Shown piece by piece: positions 29,975 to 37,194 of a stretch of 38,958 nt of DNA. Origin of the DNA: Thermoleophilia bacterium (GTDB lineage: Bacteria; Actinomycetota; Thermoleophilia; Gaiellales; Gaiellaceae); assembly GCA_025923055.1 (NCBI GenBank), contig JAICGP010000003.1:1-38958 (forward strand), written 5' to 3'. A program made the translations under genes and the position numbers. The notes below the pieces were generated by a model. The model ran no database searches, was not told the origin of the DNA, and worked only from the letters and a program-made list of their open reading frames with translations. How positions within the stretch are numbered: the first letter of the stretch is position 1; every line of letters begins with the position of its first letter.

Positions 29975-30006
29975 CGAGAAGGGGCGGCAGCTGCCGCCCC
30001 TTCTCG
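29975..30006 (-). terminator. 32-bp perfect palindrome, terminator of the DUF6458 gene
   Basis: The two 16-base arms, CGAGAAGGGGCGGCAG (29975-29990) and its exact complement (29991-30006), meet with no spacer. It lies 21 bases after the stop of the DUF6458 gene and upstream of the next minus-strand gene. It is the strongest hairpin in the window. There is no T run on either side. Confidence 0.6.
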
Positions 30007-30027
30007 GGTGGAGGAGGATGGGGAGGT

Positions 30028-30261
30028 CTAGTAGGGAGGAGGCCGGTCGTACGGGTCCCTGTGGACGACCGTGTCGCGCCTGTAGCCGCCGAAGCCGCCC
30101 CACGTCGACCAGAAGAGCAGCGAGACGAGGAGCCCGACGATCCCCACGATCATCAGGATCCAGCCGACCGTCGAGATGTCCACGCCGCTGACCTCTGCAG
30201 TCACGGCGAACGCGAGGATCGCGCCGACCGCGACGAGGAAGATGCTTGCGCCGATACCCAT
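30028..30261 (-). CDS. DUF6458-type small membrane protein
   Basis: A 77-residue protein with two membrane helices (about 4-21, GASIFLVAVGAILAFAVT; about 31-50, VGWILMIVGIVGLLVSLLFW) joined by EVSGVDISTVG, and a basic, tyrosine/proline-rich tail (YRRDTVVHRDPYDRPPPY). The opening MGIGxSIFLxAVGAIL is the family hallmark as I recall it. Such proteins are common and of unknown function in actinobacteria. AGGAGGG lies about 12 bases upstream of the ATG. It is divergent from the cytochrome oxidase operon and shares a promoter region with it. Confidence 0.85.
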   Translation of the reverse strand: MGIGASIFLVAVGAILAFAVTAEVSGVDISTVGWILMIVGIVGLLVSLLFWSTWGGFGGYRRDTVVHRDPYDRPPPY

Positions 30262-30292
30262 TGCTCGGTGTTCCCTCCTTCGGGGTTCGGTG

Positions 30293-30335
30293 CCCTAACG
30301 GTCGAGCGCCGCCCCGGGATACGCTTGCGTTAGGG
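30293..30335. promoter_or_regulatory. Long-spaced inverted repeat in the DUF6458/cox divergent promoter
   Basis: CCCTAACG (30293-30300) and CGTTAGGG (30328-30335) are perfect complements separated by 27 bases. The half-site centres are 35 bases apart, a little over three helical turns, so two protein dimers or a looped complex could bind. It lies 33 bases upstream of the coxB GTG. Confidence 0.42.
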
Positions 30336-30367
30336 TCCTGCCGGGCCGCGAAGACCCTCGTTTCAAC

Positions 30368-31384
30368 GTGCGGAAGCGCTCGATCATCCAGATGACGCTG
30401 GTCGGGGTGGTGGTGGGCCTGGCCCTCGCCGCCGTCGCGTTCTTCATCCCGTGGCTCCCGGACGCCGCCTCCGAGCAGGCCGACATCATCGACTCCGTCT
30501 ACTGGGTCGTGACGGTGATCTGCGTCGCCATCTTCGCGCTCGTCGCAGGCGTCGCCGTCTACGCGGTCTGGAAGTTCCGCGCCGCCCCGGACGACATGGA
30601 CGACGGCTCCCCCATCCACGGGCACACCGGCCTGGAGATCGTCTGGACGCTCGTACCGACCGTGCTCGTGACGTTCATCGCCGTCTACTCGGGCGTGGCG
30701 CTCGCCCAGGCGGAGGACCTTCCCGACGACCACCGGGTGGTCGAGGTGACGGGCGAGCAGTTCGCCTGGACGTTCACGTACCCGGACGTTGAGCTCGAGA
30801 ACGGCGAGCCGCTCGCCTCCGGTGAGCTCGTGCTCCCGGTGGGAGAGCCGGTCGAGTTCCTGATCACGTCGAAGGACGTGATCCACTCCTTCTGGGTGCC
30901 CGAGTGGCGCATGAAGCAGGACGCCGTACGGGGCGTCACGACGCGGACGGTCGTGGAGCCGTCGAAGGTCGGCACCTTCGAGGTGATCTGCACGGAGCTC
31001 TGCGGTCTCGGCCACGCCGTCATGCGGAGCCGGGCCCGGGTGCTGTCGGCAGGTGACTTCTCCGCCTGGGTCGAGGAGCAGCGCCGGCTCGCCGCCGAGG
31101 GCGGCTCCGTCCAGGGCGAGGCGCTCTTCTCGGCCCAGTGCGCGAGCTGCCACGTCCTCGAGGAGGCCGGCAGCCAGGGCCAGGTCGGCCCGAACCTCGA
31201 CGAGTCGCTCGAGGGCGCCGAGGAAGACTTCGTCCGGGAGTCGATCGTGGAGCCCAACGCTACGATCGCGGAAGGCTTCCAACCCGACGTGATGCCGCAA
31301 AACTACGGAGAGCTGTTCACGGACGAGCAGATCGACGGCCTCGTCGAGTACCTGCTCGAGGCGACCGGAGGGGGAGGGCGCTAG
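30368..31384 (+). CDS. coxB: Cytochrome c oxidase subunit II with fused cytochrome c (caa3 type)
   Basis: A 338-residue subunit. Two membrane helices (about 10-30 and 45-70) are followed by the cupredoxin domain. All CuA ligands are present: His173, Cys208, Glu210, Cys212, His216 and Met219 (in VIHSFW and CTELCGLGHAVM). A C-terminal cytochrome c domain (from about 248) has the haem motif CASCH (Cys258, Cys261, His262) and a likely axial Met309 in PDVMPQ. This defines a caa3 oxidase, where electrons pass from the tethered haem to CuA. There is no lipobox. It starts the oxidase operon; the stop shares one base with the coxA GTG. Confidence 0.95.
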   Translation: MRKRSIIQMTLVGVVVGLALAAVAFFIPWLPDAASEQADIIDSVYWVVTVICVAIFALVAGVAVYAVWKFRAAPDDMDDGSPIHGHTGLEIVWTLVPTVLVTFIAVYSGVALAQAEDLPDDHRVVEVTGEQFAWTFTYPDVELENGEPLASGELVLPVGEPVEFLITSKDVIHSFWVPEWRMKQDAVRGVTTRTVVEPSKVGTFEVICTELCGLGHAVMRSRARVLSAGDFSAWVEEQRRLAAEGGSVQGEALFSAQCASCHVLEEAGSQGQVGPNLDESLEGAEEDFVRESIVEPNATIAEGFQPDVMPQNYGELFTDEQIDGLVEYLLEATGGGGR

Positions 31385-33336
31385 TGGCCGTCGAGATCGA
31401 GCACGCGACCGAGCACCACCCGGCGCACGCGCCGCCGCCGCCGCGGCGTGGGCTTCGCCGCCTGACCGGCGCCGGCTGGCTCCGCGTCCTCTGGGTGATG
31501 CCGCTCAGCTTCGGGCTCGCGACGCTCCTCGTGATCGGCGCGCGCGCCGCCATGGGCTTCGACCCGCTCTGGGAGCTCCAGGTCCTGATCGTCGCGTGGA
31601 CGGTCGTCGTCCCGCTTGGATTCCTCGCGGCCCTCGGGGGCTTCGACTACTGGGCGTACTGGATCTCGGGGAAGCCGACCCGGCCCGAGGACCACTCGGG
31701 CCACGGCGCCAGGACGTGGAAGGACTACTTCCGCGTCAACACCGACCACAAGGTCATCGGGATCCAGTACCTCGTCACGACGATCTTCTTCTTCGGCGCG
31801 GCGGGCCTGATGGCGATGTTCATGCGCGCCGAGCTGGCGCGGCCCGGCATGCAGTACGTGGACACGAACACGTTCAACGGGCTCTTCTCGGTGCACGCGT
31901 CGCTGATGATCTTCCTCTTCATCATCCCGGCGTTCGCGGGCCTCGGGAACTACGTCATCCCGCTCATGTTGGGCGCGCCGGACATGGCCTTCCCGCGCCT
32001 GAACGCCCTCTCGTTCTGGCTCCTGCCGATCGCCGGCCTGATCATGATGTCGAGCTACCTGGTGCCGGACGGGGGCGCGTTCGCGGCCGGGTGGACGAAC
32101 TACGTGCCGCTCGCCGTGCAGCAGCCGGACGGGAACCTCATGTTTCAGATGGGCGTCCAGTGGGCGGGCGCGTCCTCGATCATGACGGCGCTCAACTTCC
32201 TGGTCACGATCATCACCATGCGCGCGCCGGGGATGTCCTTCTGGCGCATGCCGCTGCTCGTGTGGGCGAACTTCGCCACCTCGACGCTCGTCGTCCTCGC
32301 GACGCCGTTCGTGGCCGGCTCGCAGTTCTTCATCATGTTCGACCGGGTCCTGCACACGAACTTCTTCAACCCGGAAATGGGCGGCGACGTGATCGCCTAC
32401 CAGCACATCTTCTGGTTCTACTCGCACCCGGCCGTCTACATCATGATGCTGCCCGGATTCGGCATCGCCTCGGAGGTGATCTCCGTCTTCGCGCGGAAGC
32501 CGATCTTCGGGTACCGCCTGATGGCGCTCTCGCTGATGGCGATCCTCATCCTCGGATTCTCCGTCTGGGCGCACCATATGTTCGTCTCCGGCATGCAGTC
32601 GTGGATCCGCATCCCGATGATGGTGACGACGCTCGTGATCGCGGTGCCGACCGGGATCAAGGTGTTCAGCTGGCTGGCGACGCTCTGGGAAGGCCGGATC
32701 AGATTCGCGACGCCCATGCTCTTCGCCCTGGGCTTCGTGACCATGTTCGTGATCGGCGGCCTCTCCGGGATCTACCTCGGCTCCGTGCCGGTCGACATCC
32801 ACGCGAGCGACACCTACTTCGTCGTCGCCCACATCCACTACGTCCTCTTCGGCGGCTCGCTCTTCACGATCTTCGCCGGGATCTACTACTGGTTCCCGAA
32901 GATGACCGGCCGCATGTACGACGAGCGGCTCGGGAAGATCCACTTCTGGCTGACGTTCGTCGGCTTCAACGTGACCTTCTTCCCGATGCACTGGGTCGGG
33001 CTCCAGGGGATGCCGCGGCGCGTCGCCGACTACGCGCCCGAGTTCGGCAACTGGAACCTCGTCATCTCGATCGCGTCGTTCGGCCTCGGCGCCTCGACGC
33101 TCGTCTTTCTCTACAACATGATCGTGAGCTGGCGCGCCGGCGCGCCCGCGGGGCCGAACCCGTGGCGCGCGCTGACGCTCGAGTGGCAGGTCTCCTCGCC
33201 GCCGCCGATCTTCAACTTCCACGAGATCCCGCAAGTCGTCGGGAGCCCCTACGAGTACGGAGTGCGCGGCGCGCGCCACGCCGTCCTGAACGGCGACCGC
33301 GCCGCCGTCGAGGAGCGCGAGAAGGTGGAGGCGTGA
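31384..33336 (+). CDS. coxA: Cytochrome c oxidase subunit I, A2-type haem-copper oxidase
   Basis: A 650-residue catalytic subunit that reduces O2 to water and pumps protons. Metal ligands: His171 and His485 for the low-spin haem, His483 for the high-spin haem, and His348, His397 and His398 for CuB, with the cross-linked Tyr352. The motif FYSHPAVY (346-352) replaces the GHPEVY glutamate form and marks the A2 type known from Thermus and Rhodothermus. About 120 N-terminal residues precede the usual start of the family (near FRVNTDHKVIG) and contain two extra helices (about 35-55, 65-85). The GTG start overlaps the coxB stop; the stop overlaps the next GTG. Confidence 0.96.
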   Translation: MAVEIEHATEHHPAHAPPPPRRGLRRLTGAGWLRVLWVMPLSFGLATLLVIGARAAMGFDPLWELQVLIVAWTVVVPLGFLAALGGFDYWAYWISGKPTRPEDHSGHGARTWKDYFRVNTDHKVIGIQYLVTTIFFFGAAGLMAMFMRAELARPGMQYVDTNTFNGLFSVHASLMIFLFIIPAFAGLGNYVIPLMLGAPDMAFPRLNALSFWLLPIAGLIMMSSYLVPDGGAFAAGWTNYVPLAVQQPDGNLMFQMGVQWAGASSIMTALNFLVTIITMRAPGMSFWRMPLLVWANFATSTLVVLATPFVAGSQFFIMFDRVLHTNFFNPEMGGDVIAYQHIFWFYSHPAVYIMMLPGFGIASEVISVFARKPIFGYRLMALSLMAILILGFSVWAHHMFVSGMQSWIRIPMMVTTLVIAVPTGIKVFSWLATLWEGRIRFATPMLFALGFVTMFVIGGLSGIYLGSVPVDIHASDTYFVVAHIHYVLFGGSLFTIFAGIYYWFPKMTGRMYDERLGKIHFWLTFVGFNVTFFPMHWVGLQGMPRRVADYAPEFGNWNLVISIASFGLGASTLVFLYNMIVSWRAGAPAGPNPWRALTLEWQVSSPPPIFNFHEIPQVVGSPYEYGVRGARHAVLNGDRAAVEEREKVEA

Positions 33337-34211
33337 GCGAGAGCGCGGGCGACCCCTACGCCGCGCAGCCCGAGCCGCCCGCCGCCGAGCGGCCGCGGCA
33401 CGTCCTCGTCGTCGCCAACGAGACCGTCGCCGGCCGGACGCTCATCGACGCGATCGCCGAGCGGGCGGCCGCGGGGCCGATCCGGGTCACCGTCGTCTGC
33501 CCCCAGAACGACCCCCGGGCCGGCTATGTCGTCTACGAGGAGAGCCGGCGCTCGAGCGCCGACCGGCGGCTCCGCCGCACGCTCGACCTCCTCCACGAGG
33601 CGGGGATCGCCGCGCGGGGCGCCGTCGTGGCGCCCGACCCGCTGGACGCGCTCCGCGACGCGCTCCACCAGTACGCCCCGGTGGACGAGGTCGTCATCTC
33701 GACCCATCCGGGCGCCGTCCGCTCGAGCTGGCTGCGGGCCGGTCTCGTCGAGCGGGCGCGCAAGGCGGCCGGCGACATCCCCGTCTCGCACGTCGAGGTC
33801 GACCTCGCCGCCCCGCGCGAGCGCGCGCACGTCCTCGTAATCGCCAACCAGACGATCGTCGGGGGGCCGCTGCTCGCGGCGATCCGCGAGCGCGCGCAGG
33901 CTTCGCCGGCCGAGTTCACGCTCGTCGCCCCGGCCGACCAGCCCGGCGTGCAGCGCCGGCTCGCGCGGGCGCTCGCCCAGCTCCGCGAGGCGGGCATCGA
34001 GGCGACCGGCCACATCGGCGACCCGGACCCGGTCAACGCCGCCCTAAACGCGGTGCACGACGAGCGCGTCGACGAGATCGTCGTCTCGACGTTCCCGGAG
34101 GCGACGTCCGGCTGGCTGCAGCGGGACGTCGTCGGCCGGATCGAGAAGGGCGCCGACCTGCCGGTCCGCCACGTCGTCGTCGAGGCCGCCCAGGCCGAGG
34201 CCCTGACGTGA
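33333..34211 (+). CDS. Oxidase-embedded tandem USP-like protein
   Basis: A 292-residue soluble protein with two copies of one domain (about 22-158 and 165-287). Each starts with a strand and loop (HVLVVANETVAGRTL; HVLVIANQTIVGGPL), has a mid-domain aspartate-proline (APDPLDAL; GDPDPVNAAL), the strand DEVVISTHP or DEIVVSTFP, then SSWLRAGLVERAR or SGWLQRDVVGRIE and a last strand. The strand order resembles the UspA/HUP fold, but the ATP signature G-2X-G-9X-GS of ordinary USPs is absent, replaced by STHP...S-x-WL. It overlaps coxA in GTGA and ends ten bases before coxC, so it is made with the oxidase. Function unknown; assembly, regulation or protection of the oxidase are guesses. Confidence 0.85.
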   Translation: MSESAGDPYAAQPEPPAAERPRHVLVVANETVAGRTLIDAIAERAAAGPIRVTVVCPQNDPRAGYVVYEESRRSSADRRLRRTLDLLHEAGIAARGAVVAPDPLDALRDALHQYAPVDEVVISTHPGAVRSSWLRAGLVERARKAAGDIPVSHVEVDLAAPRERAHVLVIANQTIVGGPLLAAIRERAQASPAEFTLVAPADQPGVQRRLARALAQLREAGIEATGHIGDPDPVNAALNAVHDERVDEIVVSTFPEATSGWLQRDVVGRIEKGADLPVRHVVVEAAQAEALT

Positions 34212-34221
34212 GGGTGCGCTG

Positions 34222-34827
34222 ATGGCCTCCGTCGCGCACGCACACGACCACCCGCCCGCGGCGCACCAGAGCTCCCGCGTCGACTCGCGCCTGCTCGGCA
34301 TCTACTTCTTCATCGCCTCCGAGGTGATGCTCTTCGGCTCCTTCTTCAGCGCATACTTCTTCGCGCGGGTCGTCGTCGGGGCCGAGGGCGGCTGGCCGCC
34401 CGAGGGCTTCGAGCTGCCGGTCTACCTCGCCCTCCTGAACACGATCATCCTCGTGACCTCGAGCTTCACGATGCACTGGGCCCTGCAGGCGGTGAAGCGC
34501 GGCAACCGCTCCGGCCTCGTCGCGGGCCTGACCCTCACCTTCCTCCTCGGCCTCACGTTCCTGCTCATCCAGGCCCGCGAGTACACGCGCCTCGGCTTCG
34601 CGCCCTACGACAACGCGTTCGGCTCGACGTTCTACGGCCTCACGGGCCTCCACGGAGCGCATGTCTTCGTCGGCCTCAACCTGCTGCTCTACGCGCTCAT
34701 CCGCTCGCTCCGCGGCCACTTCGGGCCCGAGCCTGAGAAGCACCTCGGCGTCGAGCTGCCGGGGATCTACTGGCACTTCGTCGACGTAATGTGGATCATC
34801 GTGTACGTCACGGTGTATGTGATCTAG
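34222..34827 (+). CDS. coxC: Cytochrome c oxidase subunit III
   Basis: A 201-residue five-helix subunit III. The N-terminus is His-rich and cytoplasmic (ASVAHAHDHPPAAHQ), then LLGIYFFIASEVMLFGSFFSAYFF with the conserved Glu34, a helix LNTIILVTSSFTMHWAL, TFLLGLTFLLIQAREY, the signature FYGLTGLHGAHVFVGL, and the C-terminal YWHFVDVMWIIVYVTVYV. The short five-helix form is normal for caa3 and actinobacterial oxidases. It sits between the two genes that carry the USP-like domain. Confidence 0.95.
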   Translation: MASVAHAHDHPPAAHQSSRVDSRLLGIYFFIASEVMLFGSFFSAYFFARVVVGAEGGWPPEGFELPVYLALLNTIILVTSSFTMHWALQAVKRGNRSGLVAGLTLTFLLGLTFLLIQAREYTRLGFAPYDNAFGSTFYGLTGLHGAHVFVGLNLLLYALIRSLRGHFGPEPEKHLGVELPGIYWHFVDVMWIIVYVTVYVI

Positions 34828-34849
34828 GCCTTCTCAGAAGGGGGGCGCC

Positions 34850-35518
34850 ATGCGCAATCCGATCCGCACCGAGGCCGAAGCCTTCACCTTCGTCCTCGTC
34901 TGCGCCGTCCTCTTCGCCGCCGTGGCCGTCGCCGGCGTGCTCGGCGGCGGCTGGGTCGCCCTCGGCGTCTTCCTCGCCCTCGGGCTGGGCGTCGCCATCG
35001 GCATCTACATGAAGACCGAGCCGAAGGAGGCGGAGCCGGCCGTGTGGGCGCGTGGGCGGGACGACCGCCGGCGCCTGCTCGTCGTGGCCAACGAGACGGT
35101 CGCCGGGCGGGCGCTGCGCGACGAGGTGGTCCGGCGTGTGCGCGGCGGCGAGGACGTCCTCGTCGTCTGCCCGGCGCTGAACAGCCAGCTGCGCCACTGG
35201 ACGTCCGACGAGGACCGGGCGCGCGGCGAGGCGCAGGCCCGCCTGGAGGAGTCGCTCGCCGCGCTGGCCGACGAGGGCGTCCGCGCCCGCGGTCAGGTCG
35301 GCGACGCCGACCCCGTGCAGGCGGTCGAGGACGCCCTCCGGACGTTCGGCGCCGACGAGATCGTCGTCTCCACCCATCCGCCGGGACGCTCGAACTGGCT
35401 GGAGCGGGGCGTCGTCGAGCGGGTGCGCGAGCGCTTCCCCTGCCCGATCCACCACGTCGTCGTCGACCTCGAGGCGGAGCGGGGCGCCGCCCGCGCCGGG
35501 GTCGACGAGGCTTCCTAG
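34850..35518 (+). CDS. Two-helix, subunit-IV-like anchor fused to a USP-like domain
   Basis: A 222-residue protein. An N-terminal part, RTEAEAFTFVLVCAVL onward, gives two membrane helices (about 11-31 and 35-53). This is the size and place of actinobacterial oxidase subunit IV (CtaF), which is otherwise missing from the operon. After a charged linker, residues 75-215 are a third copy of the domain found twice in the gene at 33333: LLVVANETVAGRAL, GDADPVQAVEDAL, ADEIVVSTHP, SNWLERGVVERVR and IHHVVVDLE. The domain would face the cytoplasm if the N-terminus is inside. GGGGGGC precedes the ATG. The stop shares the CTAG with the convergent cytochrome c gene. Confidence 0.82.
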   Translation: MRNPIRTEAEAFTFVLVCAVLFAAVAVAGVLGGGWVALGVFLALGLGVAIGIYMKTEPKEAEPAVWARGRDDRRRLLVVANETVAGRALRDEVVRRVRGGEDVLVVCPALNSQLRHWTSDEDRARGEAQARLEESLAALADEGVRARGQVGDADPVQAVEDALRTFGADEIVVSTHPPGRSNWLERGVVERVRERFPCPIHHVVVDLEAERGAARAGVDEAS

Positions 35519-35967
35519 CCGCCGGCCTGGGTCGTCTCGGCCGCGCCGGTGCCCGTGCCGCCGCGGTCGCCGCTGGGGTCGCAGCCCTCGATGTCCTTCC
35601 CTGCGACGCTCGCCACGTAGGCGGCGACGTCCACCGCGTCCTGGCCCGTGACGAGATCCGAGGGCATGTTCCCGCGGGCTAGGTCGATCTGCCGGAGGAC
35701 GACCTCGTAGATCGTGTCCTCCTCGAACCCCTGGGCGCACGAGAAGCCGAGCGCCGTGTCGAGGTTGGGGCCGACCGTCCCGGCGGCGCCGGCGTCGGCG
35801 AGAACGTGACACGAGCCGCACGGCTGCTTGCCGTCCGCCCCGGCGAGGAAGAGCTCCCTGCCGTTCGTCGTGTCCGCGCCCTCGAGGCCCGTCGTCTCCT
35901 CGCCGCCGCAGCCCGCCACCACCAGCGCGCCGAGGACGAGCGGGAGGGCGAGCAGCCGGCCGAGCAC
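35515..35967 (-). CDS. Monohaem cytochrome c lipoprotein
   Basis: A 150-residue exported protein: signal peptide with lipobox VAGC (Cys20), then a class I cytochrome c domain with haem motif CGSCH (Cys50, Cys53, His54), VGPNLD, and the probable axial Met101 in RGNMPSDLV, followed by VAAYVASVAG. Two further cysteines (in FSCAQG and EGCDPS) could form a disulphide. It is anchored to the outer face of the membrane and could feed electrons to the oxidase encoded by the convergent operon. The GTG lies five bases after the STAS gene stop. A serine/threonine/glycine-rich tail ends the protein. Confidence 0.9.
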   Translation of the reverse strand: MLGRLLALPLVLGALVVAGCGGEETTGLEGADTTNGRELFLAGADGKQPCGSCHVLADAGAAGTVGPNLDTALGFSCAQGFEEDTIYEVVLRQIDLARGNMPSDLVTGQDAVDVAAYVASVAGKDIEGCDPSGDRGGTGTGAAETTQAGG

Positions 35968-35972
35968 CGTCC

Positions 35973-36338
35973 CTACTGGCTCGGGGCTTCGACCGCCGCG
36001 GGGGCCTCGAGAGCCTCCGCCCGTGTCGCGTGGATCGGGAAGACCCGGTTCAGGCCCGTGATCTCGAAGATCTTCGTGATGTTGCGGTCGCTGCAGACGA
36101 TCGAGAGCCGGCCCTCGTGAGGGCGAAGCCGCTTGACGCCGCCGACGAGGACGCCGAGGGTCGTCGAGTCGATGAAGGTCGTATCCGTGAGGTCGACGAC
36201 GACGTGCTTCGCCCCCTGCCCGATCACGTCGAGGAGCTGCTGCTTGAAGTCGGGCGCCGTGTAGAGGTCGATCTCTCCCGTCAACGCGATGACGAAGGTC
36301 TCGCCCGACACCTGCTCCGTCTTGATGTCGAAGTTCAT
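35973..36338 (-). CDS. STAS-domain anti-sigma factor antagonist
   Basis: A 121-residue single STAS domain of the SpoIIAA/RsbV type. The phosphorylatable serine is Ser58 in FIDSTTLGVLVGG, in the expected place, and the N-terminal strand ALTGEIDLYTAPDF is typical. In such systems the unphosphorylated form binds an anti-sigma kinase. No partner kinase or RsbU-type phosphatase lies nearby. AGGAGAAGGGG precedes the ATG. It lies between a TPR membrane protein and the cytochrome c gene on the same strand. Confidence 0.92.
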   Translation of the reverse strand: MNFDIKTEQVSGETFVIALTGEIDLYTAPDFKQQLLDVIGQGAKHVVVDLTDTTFIDSTTLGVLVGGVKRLRPHEGRLSIVCSDRNITKIFEITGLNRVFPIHATRAEALEAPAAVEAPSQ

Positions 36339-36378
36339 GTATCCCCTTCTCCTGAGTGGCGGGTGCGTACCTTAGCCG

Positions 36379-37194
36379 CTACCGGCCGTCCGAGCCGCCC
36401 TCCGACCCGCCGTCCCCGCCCTGGCCGGGCTGGGACGCGCCCCCGCCGGAGATCACCTCGAGCGCGTCGATGCGCTCCCGGATCTGCTCGGCGTTCGGGT
36501 TGTTCGGAGCGAGCTCGAGGAACCGCTCGTAGGCCGTGACGGCCGACTCGTAGTCCTGGGCGTTCTCGGAGGCCTGCGCGAACTGGATCCAGAGGAGCGG
36601 GTCGTCGTCCGCGAGCAGCGTCAGATCCTGGTAGACGTCGAGCTGGAGGCTCGAGAGCCGCTGCGCCTCGGTGTTCGCCGCTGCGGCGCGGGCCTCGGCC
36701 TGGGAGCTGATCGAATCCGTGATCGAGTTGCCGAGGACCTCCTGCAGGAATGGGCTGTCCTGCGGCGCGAACGTCCTCGGGAGGGAGGCCTGCTGCGCCT
36801 CGCCGGAGGCGATGGCCGCGCGCTCCTGCGCCTGCGCGATCTGCTGGCCGTAGAGCGCCGCGAGGGAGCGGAGCGCGTCCTCGTCGCGAGGGCGCATGGC
36901 GCGGTAGCTCTCGTAGGCGGCGATCGACTCGTCGATCTGCCCCTCCCGCTGGGCGGCGCGGGCGAGGTCGAGGCGCGCCTCGGGGTCGTTGGGTCGCTCC
37001 TCGACTGCCTCGCGCGCGTCCTCGAGCTCGGGGCCCTGGGTCGAGATGGGCCTGTTGAGAAGGTCCGCGAAGTAGTCGCCGATGCCCGAGCCGGCGCCCG
37101 TGCCGACGCCGAAGATGAGGAAGCCGCCGCCGAAGAAGATGGCGAGGACGAGAAAGACCCACTTCGCCCGGCGGCGAAGCTTGGGGAAGAACAT
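36379..37194 (-). CDS. TPR-repeat membrane protein
   Basis: A 271-residue protein: a basic N-terminus (MFFPKLRRRAK), one membrane helix (about 12-33), then a mainly helical outer part with two recognisable tetratricopeptide regions (NDPEARLDLARAAQREGQID, and DDDPLLWIQFAQASENAQDY with YERFLELAPNNPNAEQIRER). The C-terminus is a glycine/serine-rich tail. The ATG at 37194 overlaps the amidohydrolase stop as TGATG, which suggests coupling; a GTG at 37272 would add 26 basic residues and run 79 bases into that gene. It may act as a scaffold at the membrane. Function unknown. Confidence 0.83.
   Translation of the reverse strand: MFFPKLRRRAKWVFLVLAIFFGGGFLIFGVGTGAGSGIGDYFADLLNRPISTQGPELEDAREAVEERPNDPEARLDLARAAQREGQIDESIAAYESYRAMRPRDEDALRSLAALYGQQIAQAQERAAIASGEAQQASLPRTFAPQDSPFLQEVLGNSITDSISSQAEARAAAANTEAQRLSSLQLDVYQDLTLLADDDPLLWIQFAQASENAQDYESAVTAYERFLELAPNNPNAEQIRERIDALEVISGGGASQPGQGGDGGSEGGSDGR

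Noticed and set aside
31381-33279. A 632-codon frame antisense to coxA
   Set aside because: Its His/Asp/Arg-rich composition is the mirror of the membrane protein sequence; no signature of its own.
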